This document shows, one piece after another, positions 15,229 through 24,084 of a stretch of 64,000 bases of DNA. Position 1 is the stretch's first letter, and every line of letters starts with the position of its first letter. A model generated the notes under the pieces. It had not been told where the DNA came from, did no database searches, and saw only the letters and a program-made list of their open reading frames with translations. Origin of the DNA: Arthrobacter sp. MYb214 (GTDB taxonomy: Bacteria > Actinomycetota > Actinomycetes > Actinomycetales > Micrococcaceae); contig NZ_PCPZ01000001.1 in assembly GCF_002979865.1 (NCBI RefSeq), positions 372,001-436,000 of the forward strand, written 5' to 3'. A program made the translations under genes and the position numbers.

Positions 15229-16661
15229 GGCTGCGCGTACTGGGGATCCTGGGCACGCTGCTGCTTGCAATCGTCGCCATCGTCAGCGCGATGCTGTTGC
15301 AGAGCGTCAGCCGTGATGCCACCGCTGAAGTCCAGTTGAACCGGTTATCGGCATTGAACCGCTTTGTCCAGCTTGCCGCCCATGCTGATCTGGCAAATGA
15401 CATGTCGCTGCTCCAGCTGGAGATGGACACCTATAGCGACCTCTATGGCGAAGGGCTGCTGATCAATCTGGGCCAGCGGCAACTGGTCTCGGGCAGTATC
15501 GATCCTGCGGATCCCGAGGTCGCTGGCACCGTGCGCAATTCAGAGCTGAATCTGGGACTGGTCCAGATCCCGCCGATCGATCCTCTCTCGGATGCCACCG
15601 CCTTCCTCTCGCAGCCGTTCGGCAATTCTGCTCAAGTGCTCGGCTCTGTCACGATGCAAGTGAACTTGGAAACTGCACGCGCCAAGGTGCTGGAAAAGTC
15701 CAGCCTGCTGTGGCTTGTTGTCATTTCCATTGGCGCTGGACTCCTGCTCTTGGCCGACCGCCTGACCTTCTGGGTGCTCCGTCCGGTGCACCGGCTCAAT
15801 GATGCCGTCAATGACATTGCGCGGCATCAGGCACCAGTTCTCCTCGAAGAGCAAGGCCCACCGGAACTGCGCCGACTATCGCGGTCGCTGGGCAGCATGG
15901 CCCGAACTATGGCCGAGAGCCTGAAGCAGCAGCAGGAGCTCATTGCTGAAACATCCCATCAGCTTCGGAACCCCGTTGCCGCCTTGCGGTTGCGCGTGGA
16001 TCTTTTGAAGATGCGCATGGGCGACCAAGCGGATCCCGTCGGAGTGCACGCGGTGGAAAACGAACTGCATCGGGTGGAAACCCTGCTGGACGGCGTCATG
16101 CGCTTGGCCAGCGCCGAGCATCGGCTAGCCGAGCAAAATGCGGGGGAGTCCTTGCCCGAGACAGCCGTGCACGGCCAACAAGTCGACGTCGGGCAGACGC
16201 TCGCCGAGGAAGTCGAACGCCAATCCGAGGTTGCCCGGCAACGGGGAAACCAGCTGGTGCTCGATGGCAGCGCCACCTCGGGGCAGACCGCCATGGTGTG
16301 GTGCAACGGATTCGATTTGCAGCAGATGCTCGCGGAACTACTGGAAAACGCCTTCAAGTACGCCCCTGGCAGCAAGATCGTCCTGGGCCTGCGGCTCAAC
16401 CCGGGAACTGCCAGCATCCAAATACAGGATCACGGAGCCGGCATGAACGCTGCTGAACTCGCGAATGCAGGCGAGCGGTTCTGGCGTGCAGAACGTGTGC
16501 GGCACAGTCCGGGAACAGGTTTGGGACTGGCTATCGTGGATCGCTTGGCGCGCGCGAATGCCGGTGAGCTCACGCTTGAATCGGCTCCGGGCGAAGGGCT
16601 CAAAGCAACGATCAGCCTGCCCCTGCATGGCAGCAAGCCCGAGGTGCCCGATGAATCCTGA
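15225..16661 (+). CDS. Sensor histidine kinase, TctE-like
   Basis: 478 residues. TM1 lies at about 5-27, then an extracytoplasmic domain of about 135 residues, TM2 near 162-182 (LLWLVVISIGAGLLLLA) and a HAMP segment. The dimerisation/phospho-acceptor box is ETSHQLRNPVAALRLRV, and the ATP-binding domain has N (LLENAFKYAP), G1 (DHGAGM) and G2 (GTGLGLAI) boxes. It phosphorylates the preceding regulator. The start GTG overlaps the regulator stop. The next gene, a secreted binding protein, starts 11 bases before this stop, which suggests the binding protein presents ligand to this sensor. Confidence 0.9.
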   Translation: MRLRVLGILGTLLLAIVAIVSAMLLQSVSRDATAEVQLNRLSALNRFVQLAAHADLANDMSLLQLEMDTYSDLYGEGLLINLGQRQLVSGSIDPADPEVAGTVRNSELNLGLVQIPPIDPLSDATAFLSQPFGNSAQVLGSVTMQVNLETARAKVLEKSSLLWLVVISIGAGLLLLADRLTFWVLRPVHRLNDAVNDIARHQAPVLLEEQGPPELRRLSRSLGSMARTMAESLKQQQELIAETSHQLRNPVAALRLRVDLLKMRMGDQADPVGVHAVENELHRVETLLDGVMRLASAEHRLAEQNAGESLPETAVHGQQVDVGQTLAEEVERQSEVARQRGNQLVLDGSATSGQTAMVWCNGFDLQQMLAELLENAFKYAPGSKIVLGLRLNPGTASIQIQDHGAGMNAAELANAGERFWRAERVRHSPGTGLGLAIVDRLARANAGELTLESAPGEGLKATISLPLHGSKPEVPDES

Positions 16662-17625
16662 GCCCATGCCGTCCCGGCGGAACTTGCTTCGATATCTCCT
16701 GGCAGCCCCAGTCGCCGCCGGACTGCCAGCACTGAATTCCTGCAGCTCGTTGCCCACTGCGCATCGATTGGATATCGCCTCCGGTGAAGACGGGGGCATG
16801 TACTTCCAATTTGCCTCCTTGCTCTCCAACGCCTTGGTGGACCACGGCGTCGCCGAGCATTCAGCAGCCCTCAATACCCAGGCCAGCGCCCAGAATCTGG
16901 CGATGCTCGCAGAAAACAAGGCCGGGCTGGCTCTTGCCCTGGCCGATACGGTGGACCAGTACCGGAAGGACAGCGCTCCACAAGCGCAGCCGCTGGCCCT
17001 GGGCCGCGTGTACCAGAACTATTTCCATTGCATCATCCGCACAGCAGCCGGGATTAGCTCGCTGCAGGATCTGGCAGGACGCACCATCGGCACCGGTGCG
17101 CCAGGGTCAGGTACGTGGGTGACCGGCCAGCGCATATTGCGGGCAGCGAAGCTGAAGAATCGCGGGATCGCGCCCAAGGAGCTGCAGTACGGGTACGCGG
17201 CAGGGCTGGAGGCGCTGGGCAAGGGAAGCATTGACGCGCTATTCCTTTTCGGCGGCCTGCCTGTTGCTTCGCTGAGCCGGCTCGCTTCAACCATGGACTT
17301 GGGCCTGCTCGATGTATCAGCGGTGCTGCCGCAGCTGCGCGAGCGGTACCCGGATCTCTACGACGGGGTAGTCATCCCGGAGGGAACCTACCGCGGAATC
17401 AAGGCCGTGGAGACGATCGGGGTTGGCAACCTGTTGATGGCGCGCGCGGACATGCCCGAGGAGCTGGCCGGAGCCGTCGTCAAGCTCCTGGTCGCCCACG
17501 CTGATCGGCTGGTGCCAGAATCCAGCGCCGGCATCCAGTTCTTGACCCCCGAAACCTTGGTCAGCACCGGAGGCCAGCCCCTGCACCCGGGCGCGAGGAA
17601 GGCCTACCAGGAACTTCACGGCTAG
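16651..17625 (+). CDS. TAXI-family solute-binding lipoprotein (Tat-exported)
   Basis: 324 residues. The N-terminus has a twin-arginine signal (SRRNLLRYL, hydrophobic core, then LNSC lipobox with the lipidated Cys near residue 28). The mature part matches TAXI (TRAP-associated extracytoplasmic immunogenic) proteins: IASGEDGGMYFQFASLLS, GRTIGTGAPGSGTW and DALFLFGG. These bind dicarboxylates or amino acids such as glutamate. ATG 16651 is preceded by GAGGTG at 6 bases and overlaps the kinase stop. No TRAP permease (DctQM) gene follows, so the protein may serve as ligand co-receptor for the kinase rather than as a transporter part. Confidence 0.85.
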   Translation: MNPEPMPSRRNLLRYLLAAPVAAGLPALNSCSSLPTAHRLDIASGEDGGMYFQFASLLSNALVDHGVAEHSAALNTQASAQNLAMLAENKAGLALALADTVDQYRKDSAPQAQPLALGRVYQNYFHCIIRTAAGISSLQDLAGRTIGTGAPGSGTWVTGQRILRAAKLKNRGIAPKELQYGYAAGLEALGKGSIDALFLFGGLPVASLSRLASTMDLGLLDVSAVLPQLRERYPDLYDGVVIPEGTYRGIKAVETIGVGNLLMARADMPEELAGAVVKLLVAHADRLVPESSAGIQFLTPETLVSTGGQPLHPGARKAYQELHG

Positions 17626-17629
17626 AAAT

Positions 17630-17643
17630 TGCGCACGTGCGCA
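17630..17643. promoter_or_regulatory. 14-bp perfect palindrome between TAXI gene and peptidase gene
   Basis: TGCGCACGTGCGCA is a perfect palindrome 4 bases past the TAXI stop and about 65 bases before the peptidase start. It could be an operator for the peptidase gene or a weak terminator stem. No partner regulator is obvious. Confidence 0.25.
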
Positions 17644-17709
17644 CACGACGGTGAGGGCTTTGCCCACTAGTGTGTATTGCAAAGCACTGCTACGAGAGGA
17701 TCATTGGCG

Positions 17710-19026
17710 ATGTCCACTGCTGGCGACATTCCACTCATGGAAAATGAAGCCGTAGAGATCTGCAGGAAACTGATTCAGATCGACACGACGAACTATGGAG
17801 GCAACAAGGGCGCGGGGGAGCTTGACGCCGCCCGCTATGTCGCTGGGCTGCTCGAGGACGTCGGCCTGGAAGCCACGATCTATGAATCCGCTCCCGGGCG
17901 GGCCAACGTGGTCACCCGCATCCCGGGGGCCGATCCGTCATTGCCGGCCCTGGTCGTGCACGGCCACCTGGATGTCGTGCCGGCCATCGCCGAAGACTGG
18001 AGCGTGGATCCTTTCGGGGCCCAGATCATCGATGGGATGATCTGGGGACGCGGAGCGGTGGACATGAAGAACATGGACGCGATGATTATCGCCGCCATCC
18101 GCCACCTGCAACGCGAGAACATCACCCCGCGGCGCGATCTGGTCATCGCCTTCTTCGCCGATGAGGAAGCTGGCGGGGACTATGGTTCCGGCTGGATGGT
18201 GCAGAACCATCCCGAACTCTTCGCCGGGGCGGCCGAGGCCATTAGCGAAGTCGGCGGGTTCTCGGTCGAAATCAACGGCCGCCGGGCCTACATGCTGCAG
18301 ACTGCGGAAAAGGGCATCGCCTGGCTGAAGCTGGAATCCAAGGGCATGGCCGGCCACGGCTCGCAGCTCAACACCGATAATGCGGTCACCCATCTGGCAG
18401 GAGCCGTCCATCGCATCGGTGAGCATCAATGGCCGCTGTCCTACACCAAAACCACTCGCGCATTGCTTGAGCAGGTGGCCGAGCTGTCCGGACTGGACTT
18501 CGATGAAGCCGATCCGGCCCCGCTGCTCTCGGCCATGGGCAATGTCTCGCGCTTCGTCGGGGCTACCTTGCAGAACACCGCGAATCCCTCCGCCCTGGAG
18601 GCAGGCTACAAGCACAACGTCATTCCCGGGCAGGCCCAAGCGCTGATCGACTGCCGCACCCTGCCCGAGCAGCACGAAGCCACCTTGGAGACCCTGCGTG
18701 AACTGGCCGGGGAACACGTTGAGCTGTCCATGGTGCATGAGCAGGAATCCCTGGAGGTGCCCTTCGCCGGTGCGCTGGTGGATTCCATGATCGCGTCGTT
18801 GCTGGCTGAAGACCCGGATGCCGTGGTTCTGCCCTATATGCTTTCTGGCGGAACCGATAACAAATGGCTGGCCAAACTGGGGATCACCGGCTACGGATTC
18901 GCGCCGCTGCAACTTCCTGCCGAGCTGGATTTCACCGGAATGTTCCATGGCGTCGACGAACGCGTGCCGGTGGACTCCATCAAGTTCGGCGTGCGGGTGC
19001 TGCAAAACCTCTTGCAGGAATACTAG
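17710..19026 (+). CDS. M20-family metallopeptidase/deacylase (dipeptidase-like)
   Basis: 438 residues. The zinc site follows the M20 pattern: VVHGHLDVVP (His, Asp), WGRGAVDMKNM (bridging Asp), FADEEAGGDYG (catalytic Glu and metal Glu) and a C-terminal metal His near TGMFHGVDERVP. A dimerisation (lid) domain lies between about 190 and 320. These enzymes hydrolyse dipeptides or N-acyl amino acids. Start at MSTAGDI follows GAGAGGA at about 10 bases. The acyl-CoA dehydrogenase begins 47 bases downstream and is probably in the same transcript, although the metabolic link is unclear. Confidence 0.88.
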   Translation: MSTAGDIPLMENEAVEICRKLIQIDTTNYGGNKGAGELDAARYVAGLLEDVGLEATIYESAPGRANVVTRIPGADPSLPALVVHGHLDVVPAIAEDWSVDPFGAQIIDGMIWGRGAVDMKNMDAMIIAAIRHLQRENITPRRDLVIAFFADEEAGGDYGSGWMVQNHPELFAGAAEAISEVGGFSVEINGRRAYMLQTAEKGIAWLKLESKGMAGHGSQLNTDNAVTHLAGAVHRIGEHQWPLSYTKTTRALLEQVAELSGLDFDEADPAPLLSAMGNVSRFVGATLQNTANPSALEAGYKHNVIPGQAQALIDCRTLPEQHEATLETLRELAGEHVELSMVHEQESLEVPFAGALVDSMIASLLAEDPDAVVLPYMLSGGTDNKWLAKLGITGYGFAPLQLPAELDFTGMFHGVDERVPVDSIKFGVRVLQNLLQEY

Positions 19027-19073
19027 AACCAGCGTTGGCCCAGCCAGCACAACAGAATCCAGGAGCAGAATCC

Positions 19074-20213
19074 TTGACCATCGAATCCATACTGAGCGAC
19101 GAGCTGCTTGAGCGTTTCCGGGACCGGGCCGCCGGCTATGACGAGTCGAACTCGTTCGCCATCGAAGACTTCAACGAACTGGTGGAACTGGGCTACCTCA
19201 AGGCGCTGGTGCCGGCAGAGCGCGGGGGACTGGGGTGGAACTTCGAGACCCTGGCCCTGGCCCAGCGCCGCCTGGCCACCGCGGCACCCGGCACGGCCCT
19301 GGCGATCAACATGCACCAGGTATGGGCGGGCGTCGCGTATTTGCTGCAGGCCCGCGGGGACCGGCGCCTGGATATGGTGGCCGATTGGATTGCCGAGGGC
19401 GAAGTGATGGCGTTCGGGATTTCGGAGCCCGGCAACGACGCGGTGCTCTTCGACTCGAAGACCAGGGCGAGAACTGCTGCCGATGGCTCGGTGGAGTTCA
19501 ATGGCGTGAAGATCTTCACCTCGCTGGCGCCGGCGTTCACCCGATTGGGGGTGTTCGGCAAGGATGAGGAATCCGGGGAACTGGTTCACGGCTTCGTCGC
19601 CAGGGGCGAGGGCGTGCATTCCATGAACGACTGGAACACCCTGGGCATGCGGGCCAGCCAGTCGCACACCACGAAGCTGGAAAATGCGGTGGCCCCGCGC
19701 GAATGGGTGCATAGCCGGCTGCCGGCCGGTCCTAACCAGGACCCGCTGGTCTTCGGCATCTTCGCATCCTTCCTGACCCTGACCGCAAGCGTCTACGTGG
19801 GCATCGCAGATCGTGCGGTGACCCTGGCCCAGGAGGCCCTGGGCCAGCGGGTGCACCAGGACGGGACCCGGTATGCGCAGGATGTGCGTGCCCGCGGGCT
19901 CTTGGCCGAAGCGGCGATGCGCCTGCTGGCCCTGGATGCCCTGCAACGCTCGGTGGCCGGTGACCTGGAGGCCAAGGCGGATCACCAGAGCGCGTGGTTC
20001 CCCAAGCTGGTGACGCTGCGCACCTTGGCCGGGGGCACTGCACGGGAGAACATCCAGGTTGCCGGACAGCTGCTGGGCGGTGGCGGATATTTCCGGGGAT
20101 CGGAGTTCGAACGGCTCTACCGCGACGTGCAGGCCAGCTGGTACCACCCGTCCAATGCCGCCTCGGCAGCCAATACGGTGGCCTCGTGGCTGGTAGGCCC
20201 GCTCGACAGCTGA
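19074..20213 (+). CDS. Acyl-CoA dehydrogenase family protein
   Basis: 379 residues with the acyl-CoA dehydrogenase arrangement: N-terminal helices, FAD beta domain (AFGISEPGNDAVLF, which resembles the A-x-T-E/S-P motif) and C-terminal helical bundle (AGQLLGGGGYFRGSEFERLYRD). The start is a TTG at 19074, supported by AGGAGCAG 8 bases upstream; the longer frame to 18864 lies inside the peptidase gene. The usual catalytic Glu position is not obvious, so it could be one of the diverged members such as flavin-dependent monooxygenase-like DszC relatives. Flavin oxidation of an acyl thioester or a related substrate is the safest reading. Confidence 0.75.
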   Translation: MTIESILSDELLERFRDRAAGYDESNSFAIEDFNELVELGYLKALVPAERGGLGWNFETLALAQRRLATAAPGTALAINMHQVWAGVAYLLQARGDRRLDMVADWIAEGEVMAFGISEPGNDAVLFDSKTRARTAADGSVEFNGVKIFTSLAPAFTRLGVFGKDEESGELVHGFVARGEGVHSMNDWNTLGMRASQSHTTKLENAVAPREWVHSRLPAGPNQDPLVFGIFASFLTLTASVYVGIADRAVTLAQEALGQRVHQDGTRYAQDVRARGLLAEAAMRLLALDALQRSVAGDLEAKADHQSAWFPKLVTLRTLAGGTARENIQVAGQLLGGGGYFRGSEFERLYRDVQASWYHPSNAASAANTVASWLVGPLDS

Positions 20214-20278
20214 GGCAAGGACCCGCGATTGCCGTGAGGGCCAATGGCGGGCATGGTGCCATGTGCCCTGTTGCCGGT

Positions 20279-20512
20279 TCAGGGAGCCAGGGTGCTGCGA
20301 ATGCGCATCACCCGGCGGCGCAGCCAGTACTTTTGGGCGCCGCCTTCATAGCGGCAGGTGCGCATAAGCTCCCATTTGCCGTTATCGGCGTGCTCCCGCA
20401 GGGCGGCGCGGGCGACATGCTTTGGTTCGCCCGGGAAAGAAGTTATGACCAGGTATTCAAAGCGCTGGTCATCGGGATGATGCAGCGGTGGCTTAATTCT
20501 TTCTTCGAGCAT
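20279..20512 (-). CDS. DUF5703-like small protein
   Basis: 77 residues with the actinobacterial pattern FEYLVITSFPG, ALREHADNGKWELMRTCRYEGG and KYWLRRRVMRI. This is seen in a small conserved family of unknown function (DUF5703-like from memory of the pattern). It is a basic, single-domain, probably cytosolic protein. It faces the acyl-CoA dehydrogenase gene convergently and is divergent from the next small gene. Confidence 0.6.
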   Translation of the reverse strand: MLEERIKPPLHHPDDQRFEYLVITSFPGEPKHVARAALREHADNGKWELMRTCRYEGGAQKYWLRRRVMRIRSTLAP

Positions 20513-20556
20513 CCTGCCCCCTATCTAAAGAACGCCGTGCGTTGTAGCCTCATGCT

Positions 20557-20766
20557 ATGAGTACTGAACCGAGTTTTGCACTGCAAGCATTTATTGCACG
20601 CCTGGAGCAGCACCTGGCAATTGTGTCGCAGAGCCGCGGTGCTGGCGAGGCATCCGTCGACGCGGCTTTTGGCGCGCTGGCCGATGCCTTCGAAGACTAT
20701 GAAGACGCCCTCTACGATCAGTATTCCGAGTTATTGCCCTTCACCATACCCTCGGATGATGCGTGA
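20557..20766 (+). CDS. Small acidic hypothetical protein
   Basis: 69 residues, acidic, largely helical (FALQAFIARLEQHLAIVSQSR then AFGALADAFEDYEDALYDQYSELLPF), with no membrane segment and no motif that I recognise. It sits divergently from the DUF5703-like gene with a 44-base gap and 78 bases before uppP. Codon usage looks coding (G/C at third positions). Ribosome binding upstream is weak. Confidence 0.55.
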   Translation: MSTEPSFALQAFIARLEQHLAIVSQSRGAGEASVDAAFGALADAFEDYEDALYDQYSELLPFTIPSDDA

Positions 20767-20844
20767 GTACGACCACGGAGTGAATTTTTCCTATTCCGTG
20801 TTTCTGAGTCCGGATAGTCGCAATCGGTGAAGTAATGTCGAGGG

Positions 20845-21669
20845 GTGAATTGGTTTGAAGCAGCTTTCCTAGGATTGATCCAGGGCCTGACCGAGTTCCT
20901 CCCGATCTCGTCCTCAGCCCACTTGCGTATCGTTGGCGAACTCCTGCCCAACGCCCAAGACCCCGGAGCGGCATTTACCGCCATTACCCAGCTGGGTACC
21001 GAAACCGCAGTGATCGTCTTCTTCTGGCGTGACATCGTGCGGATCATCGGCGCCTGGTGCAAGGCACTGGCCGGCAAGATCCCGCATTCGGATCCGGACG
21101 CCAAGATGGGCTGGCTGATCATTATCGGCTCCCTACCGATCGCGATCCTGGGCCTGCTGCTGGAAGACTACATCGATACGAACTTCCGTTCGCTGTGGAT
21201 TGTTGCGACCACACTGGTGGTCTTCGGCCTGATCCTGGCCATCGCCGACCACTACGGCAAGCAGCAGCGCACCTTGGACAAGCTGACCGTCAAGCACGGC
21301 ATCTTCTACGGTTTCGCCCAGGCCATGGCCTTGATTCCGGGCGTCTCGCGTTCGGGCGGCACCATCACCGCGGGTTTGCTCATGGGGTACACCCGTGAAG
21401 CCGCAGCCCGCTACTCGTTCCTGCTGGCGATCCCGGCGGTGTTCGCCTCGGGCCTGTACAAGCTGGTCAAGTCCTTCGACGAACCAGGTGTCTACACCCT
21501 GGCGCAGACCGGTGTCGCTACCGTCGTGGCCTTCGTCGTCGGCTTCCTGATTGTGGGCTGGTTCCTGAAGTTCGTTTCCACCCACTCCTACCGCTTCTTC
21601 GTCTGGTACCGCATCCTGCTGGGCCTGGCGCTGTTCGTCGCTCTGGGATTGGGCTGGATGGCCGCCTGA
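20845..21669 (+). CDS. uppP: Undecaprenyl-diphosphate phosphatase
   Basis: 274 residues, polytopic, with both BacA/UppP signatures: [18 protein letters not shown] near the N-terminus (catalytic Glu in QGLTEFLP) and [17 protein letters not shown] (Arg/Ser). It dephosphorylates undecaprenyl pyrophosphate at the membrane so the lipid carrier can be reused for peptidoglycan synthesis. Loss sensitises cells to bacitracin. The GTG at 20845 is very close to GAGGGG, which is unusual but no better start preserves the first motif. Closed by a hairpin terminator 12 bases downstream. Confidence 0.95.
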   Translation: MNWFEAAFLGLIQGLTEFLPISSSAHLRIVGELLPNAQDPGAAFTAITQLGTETAVIVFFWRDIVRIIGAWCKALAGKIPHSDPDAKMGWLIIIGSLPIAILGLLLEDYIDTNFRSLWIVATTLVVFGLILAIADHYGKQQRTLDKLTVKHGIFYGFAQAMALIPGVSRSGGTITAGLLMGYTREAAARYSFLLAIPAVFASGLYKLVKSFDEPGVYTLAQTGVATVVAFVVGFLIVGWFLKFVSTHSYRFFVWYRILLGLALFVALGLGWMAA

Positions 21670-21680
21670 TCCAGGTTTTC

Positions 21681-21714
21681 CAAGATGTCCGTGGACTGCT
21701 TCACGGGCATCTTG
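21681..21714 (+). terminator. uppP terminator
   Basis: Stem CAAGATGtCCGTG paired with CACGGgCATCTTG around an 8-base loop, 12 bases after the uppP stop. Confidence 0.65.
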
Positions 21715-21796
21715 CAGTTAACGGGAATAAACCTCGCCTTGCTTCACTTGGAGTTAAAGGAAGAAATACGTCGCATCTGCGAAAGGATGTCCATAA

Positions 21797-23059
21797 GTGC
21801 ACGCGTGGAATAACCCTGAGGTACCTCAGGTGGCTGGTTCAGCACCAACACTGGAACTTTTCAATACCGCCACCGGAGCCCGACAGGCCACTGCGCCAGC
21901 GGATGAAGCTATTGCGCCGGCCAGCATGTACGTTTGCGGTATCACCCCCTATGACGCCACCCATATGGGCCACGCCGCCACATATGTCACCTTCGACCTG
22001 GTGCAGCGCACCTGGCGCGATGCCGGTCGCACCGTGGCCTACACCCAGAACATCACCGACGTGGACGACCCGCTGCTCGAGCGCGCCGCAGCAACCAACG
22101 TCGATTGGCGCGAACTGGCCGAGTCGCAGATCCAGCTCTTCCGCGACGACATGGAAGCCCTGAACGTCATTCCGCCGCAGAACTACATCGGCGCGGTGGA
22201 ATCCATCCACTGGCTGGTCCCGGTCGTCGAGCAGCTGCTCGATGCGGATCTGGCCTACCGTGTGCCGGCTGGTGCCGATGGGGTGGAAGGCGACGTGTAC
22301 TTCGACACCCTGGCCGCCCAGAACGATGCCTGGAAACTGGGCGCCGTTTCGAACTACGACCGCGAGACCATGCTCGGCTTCTTCGCCGAACGCGGCGGGG
22401 ATCCGGATCGTGCCGGCAAGCGCGATGCGCTGGACCCGCTGCTGTGGCGTGCCGCCCGCGAGGGCGAGCCGTCATGGGATGGCGGCAAGCTCGGTGCCGG
22501 CCGCCCGGGCTGGCACATCGAATGCTCGGTGATTGCCCGCAAGACCCTGCCGGCCCCCTTCACTGTCCAGGGTGGCGGCTCGGACCTGATCTTCCCGCAC
22601 CACGAATTCTCTGCGGCCCACGCAGCTGCTGGCGATAACGCGGAACTCGCGCAGACCTACGTGCACACCGGCATGGTGGGCCTGGACGGCGAAAAGATGA
22701 GCAAGTCCCTGGGCAACCTGGTGCTGGTTTCCAAACTGCGCGAAGCCGGCGTCGAGCCGGTAGCGATCCGCGCCGTACTGCTCTCCCAGCACTACCGCAG
22801 CGACTGGTTCTGGACCGAGCAATTGCTGGCCGCAGCCCAGCAGCGGGTGGCTGCCTGGCGCCAGGCCTTGGCCACCACCAGCAACGAGGACGCAGCCAAG
22901 GTAGTGGAAAGCATCCGCAAGCACATGGCCGATGACATCGATGCGCCCTCCGCGCTGGAGGCACTCGACCGGTGGGCGGCGCAGCCGGCCGGGTCGAATG
23001 GCGACGGCGCCGAAGCGTTGCGCCACGGCATCGACGCGCTGCTGGGGCTCAAGCTCTAG
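21797..23059 (+). CDS. mshC: L-cysteine:1D-myo-inositol 2-amino-2-deoxy-glucopyranoside ligase
   Basis: 420 residues of the class I cysteinyl-tRNA synthetase fold without the tRNA-binding C-domain. Visible are the zinc Cys in [10 protein letters not shown], the HIGH-equivalent THMGHA, the second zinc Cys in WHIECSV with nearby His, and KMSKS in [10 protein letters not shown]. MshC activates cysteine with ATP and joins it to GlcN-inositol in the fourth step of mycothiol synthesis. Start GTG 21797 follows AAAGGA at 9 bases. It lies upstream of the PAC2 gene in convergent orientation, the usual actinobacterial neighbourhood. Confidence 0.93.
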   Translation: MHAWNNPEVPQVAGSAPTLELFNTATGARQATAPADEAIAPASMYVCGITPYDATHMGHAATYVTFDLVQRTWRDAGRTVAYTQNITDVDDPLLERAAATNVDWRELAESQIQLFRDDMEALNVIPPQNYIGAVESIHWLVPVVEQLLDADLAYRVPAGADGVEGDVYFDTLAAQNDAWKLGAVSNYDRETMLGFFAERGGDPDRAGKRDALDPLLWRAAREGEPSWDGGKLGAGRPGWHIECSVIARKTLPAPFTVQGGGSDLIFPHHEFSAAHAAAGDNAELAQTYVHTGMVGLDGEKMSKSLGNLVLVSKLREAGVEPVAIRAVLLSQHYRSDWFWTEQLLAAAQQRVAAWRQALATTSNEDAAKVVESIRKHMADDIDAPSALEALDRWAAQPAGSNGDGAEALRHGIDALLGLKL

Positions 23060-23078
23060 GCAGCACCGCGCCAAGCAT

Positions 23079-23117
23079 CCCGGGGTCCGGCTTCAGATAT
23101 CGAAGTCGGACCCCGGG
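23079..23117. terminator. Bidirectional terminator (mshC / PAC2)
   Basis: Stem CCCGGGGTCCGGCTTC against GAAGTCGGACCCCGGG with one mismatch and a 7-base loop. It overlaps the 3' end of the PAC2 coding region (stop at 23093). Confidence 0.7.
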
Positions 23118-24001
23118 CTGTCTTTGCGGTACTTTCCCCGGCGGCGCAGATAGCGCTCGAATTCCCGGGCAATGGACTCGCCGCTGGCCTCGGGAAGCTC
23201 GCTGGTGTCCGTTGCCTGCTCCAGCTGTTCAACGTACTTGGCCACATCCGGATCCGCTGCCGCGAGCTCATCGACCCCGTGCTTCCAGGCCAGCGCATCC
23301 TCGCGCAGTTTCTGGTCCGGCACGGAGACCGGGATGACTTCCTCCAGCAGCTCGATGATGGCCAGTTGCACCCGCGGGCTGGGGGACTGCGCAACATAGT
23401 GGGAGAGCTGAGCCCAAAGCGACAGGCTCGGGATCCCGTACCGTTCGAACTCCACGCCGAGCACCGAGGGGATTCCGGTGGGCCCCTCGTAGGTGGAGGC
23501 GCTGATCCTCAAGTGCTCCTGGAACCGCGGATCGTCGCTGGCCAGCGAGGTCGGCACCGGCCGGGTATGCGGCACATCAGCCAGCAAGGCGCCCAGGGCG
23601 AGCACGGCATGGGCATTGTGGGATTGGGCCACCTTGATGATCCGCGAGCAGAAGGTCTGCCATTTGAACGTCGGCTCGACACCCAGCACCACCAGCAGGT
23701 CGGCGGCCGCCTGGGGCAAATGGATCTTGAAGATCTCGGTGCACGGCCAGTCCACTACGCGCCCGCTCCCGGTGCGCCGGGTCTTGGGCCGGGTGAACTG
23801 GTAGTCGTAGAAATCGTCCTCGCCCACGGTGGCCACATGCTCATGGGCGTTGGACTCGAGCAGCAGGCGGACGGCGTCCGTGGCCGCCGAACCGGCGTCG
23901 TTCCACCCCTCGAAGGCAGCCAAGACGATGGTGGGGCGAATCTCATGCTGGGTCTTGGCAATATAGCTATTCAGCGTCGGGGCGTGGTATTCCTCGTTCA
24001 T
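23093..24001 (-). CDS. PAC2-family protein (proteasome-assembly-chaperone-like fold)
   Basis: 302 residues. The N-terminal VLAAFEGWNDAGSAATDAVRLL motif and LLVVLGVEPTFKWQTFC with GALLADVPHTRPV define the PAC2 family, a phosphorylase-like fold shared with eukaryotic and archaeal proteasome-assembly chaperones. The bacterial function is unknown. Actinobacteria keep it next to mshC and upstream of the Pup locus. The acidic C-terminus (SGSDFDI) is presumably disordered. It is notable that the locus below lacks the 20S core, so any chaperone role for a proteasome cannot apply here. Confidence 0.85.
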   Translation of the reverse strand: MNEEYHAPTLNSYIAKTQHEIRPTIVLAAFEGWNDAGSAATDAVRLLLESNAHEHVATVGEDDFYDYQFTRPKTRRTGSGRVVDWPCTEIFKIHLPQAAADLLVVLGVEPTFKWQTFCSRIIKVAQSHNAHAVLALGALLADVPHTRPVPTSLASDDPRFQEHLRISASTYEGPTGIPSVLGVEFERYGIPSLSLWAQLSHYVAQSPSPRVQLAIIELLEEVIPVSVPDQKLREDALAWKHGVDELAAADPDVAKYVEQLEQATDTSELPEASGESIAREFERYLRRRGKYRKDSPGSDFDI

Positions 24002-24084
24002 TGAAGACTCCTTGGCAGCACTCGATGCTCTCGGCGTGGCTCGCCGAAGCGGCTTAGCCCCACTCTTCCATCTAGAATGGACTC

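Noticed and set aside
18864-19073. Extended N-terminus for the acyl-CoA dehydrogenase
   Set aside because: It overlaps the M20 peptidase in another frame; the TTG with AGGAGCAG upstream fits better.
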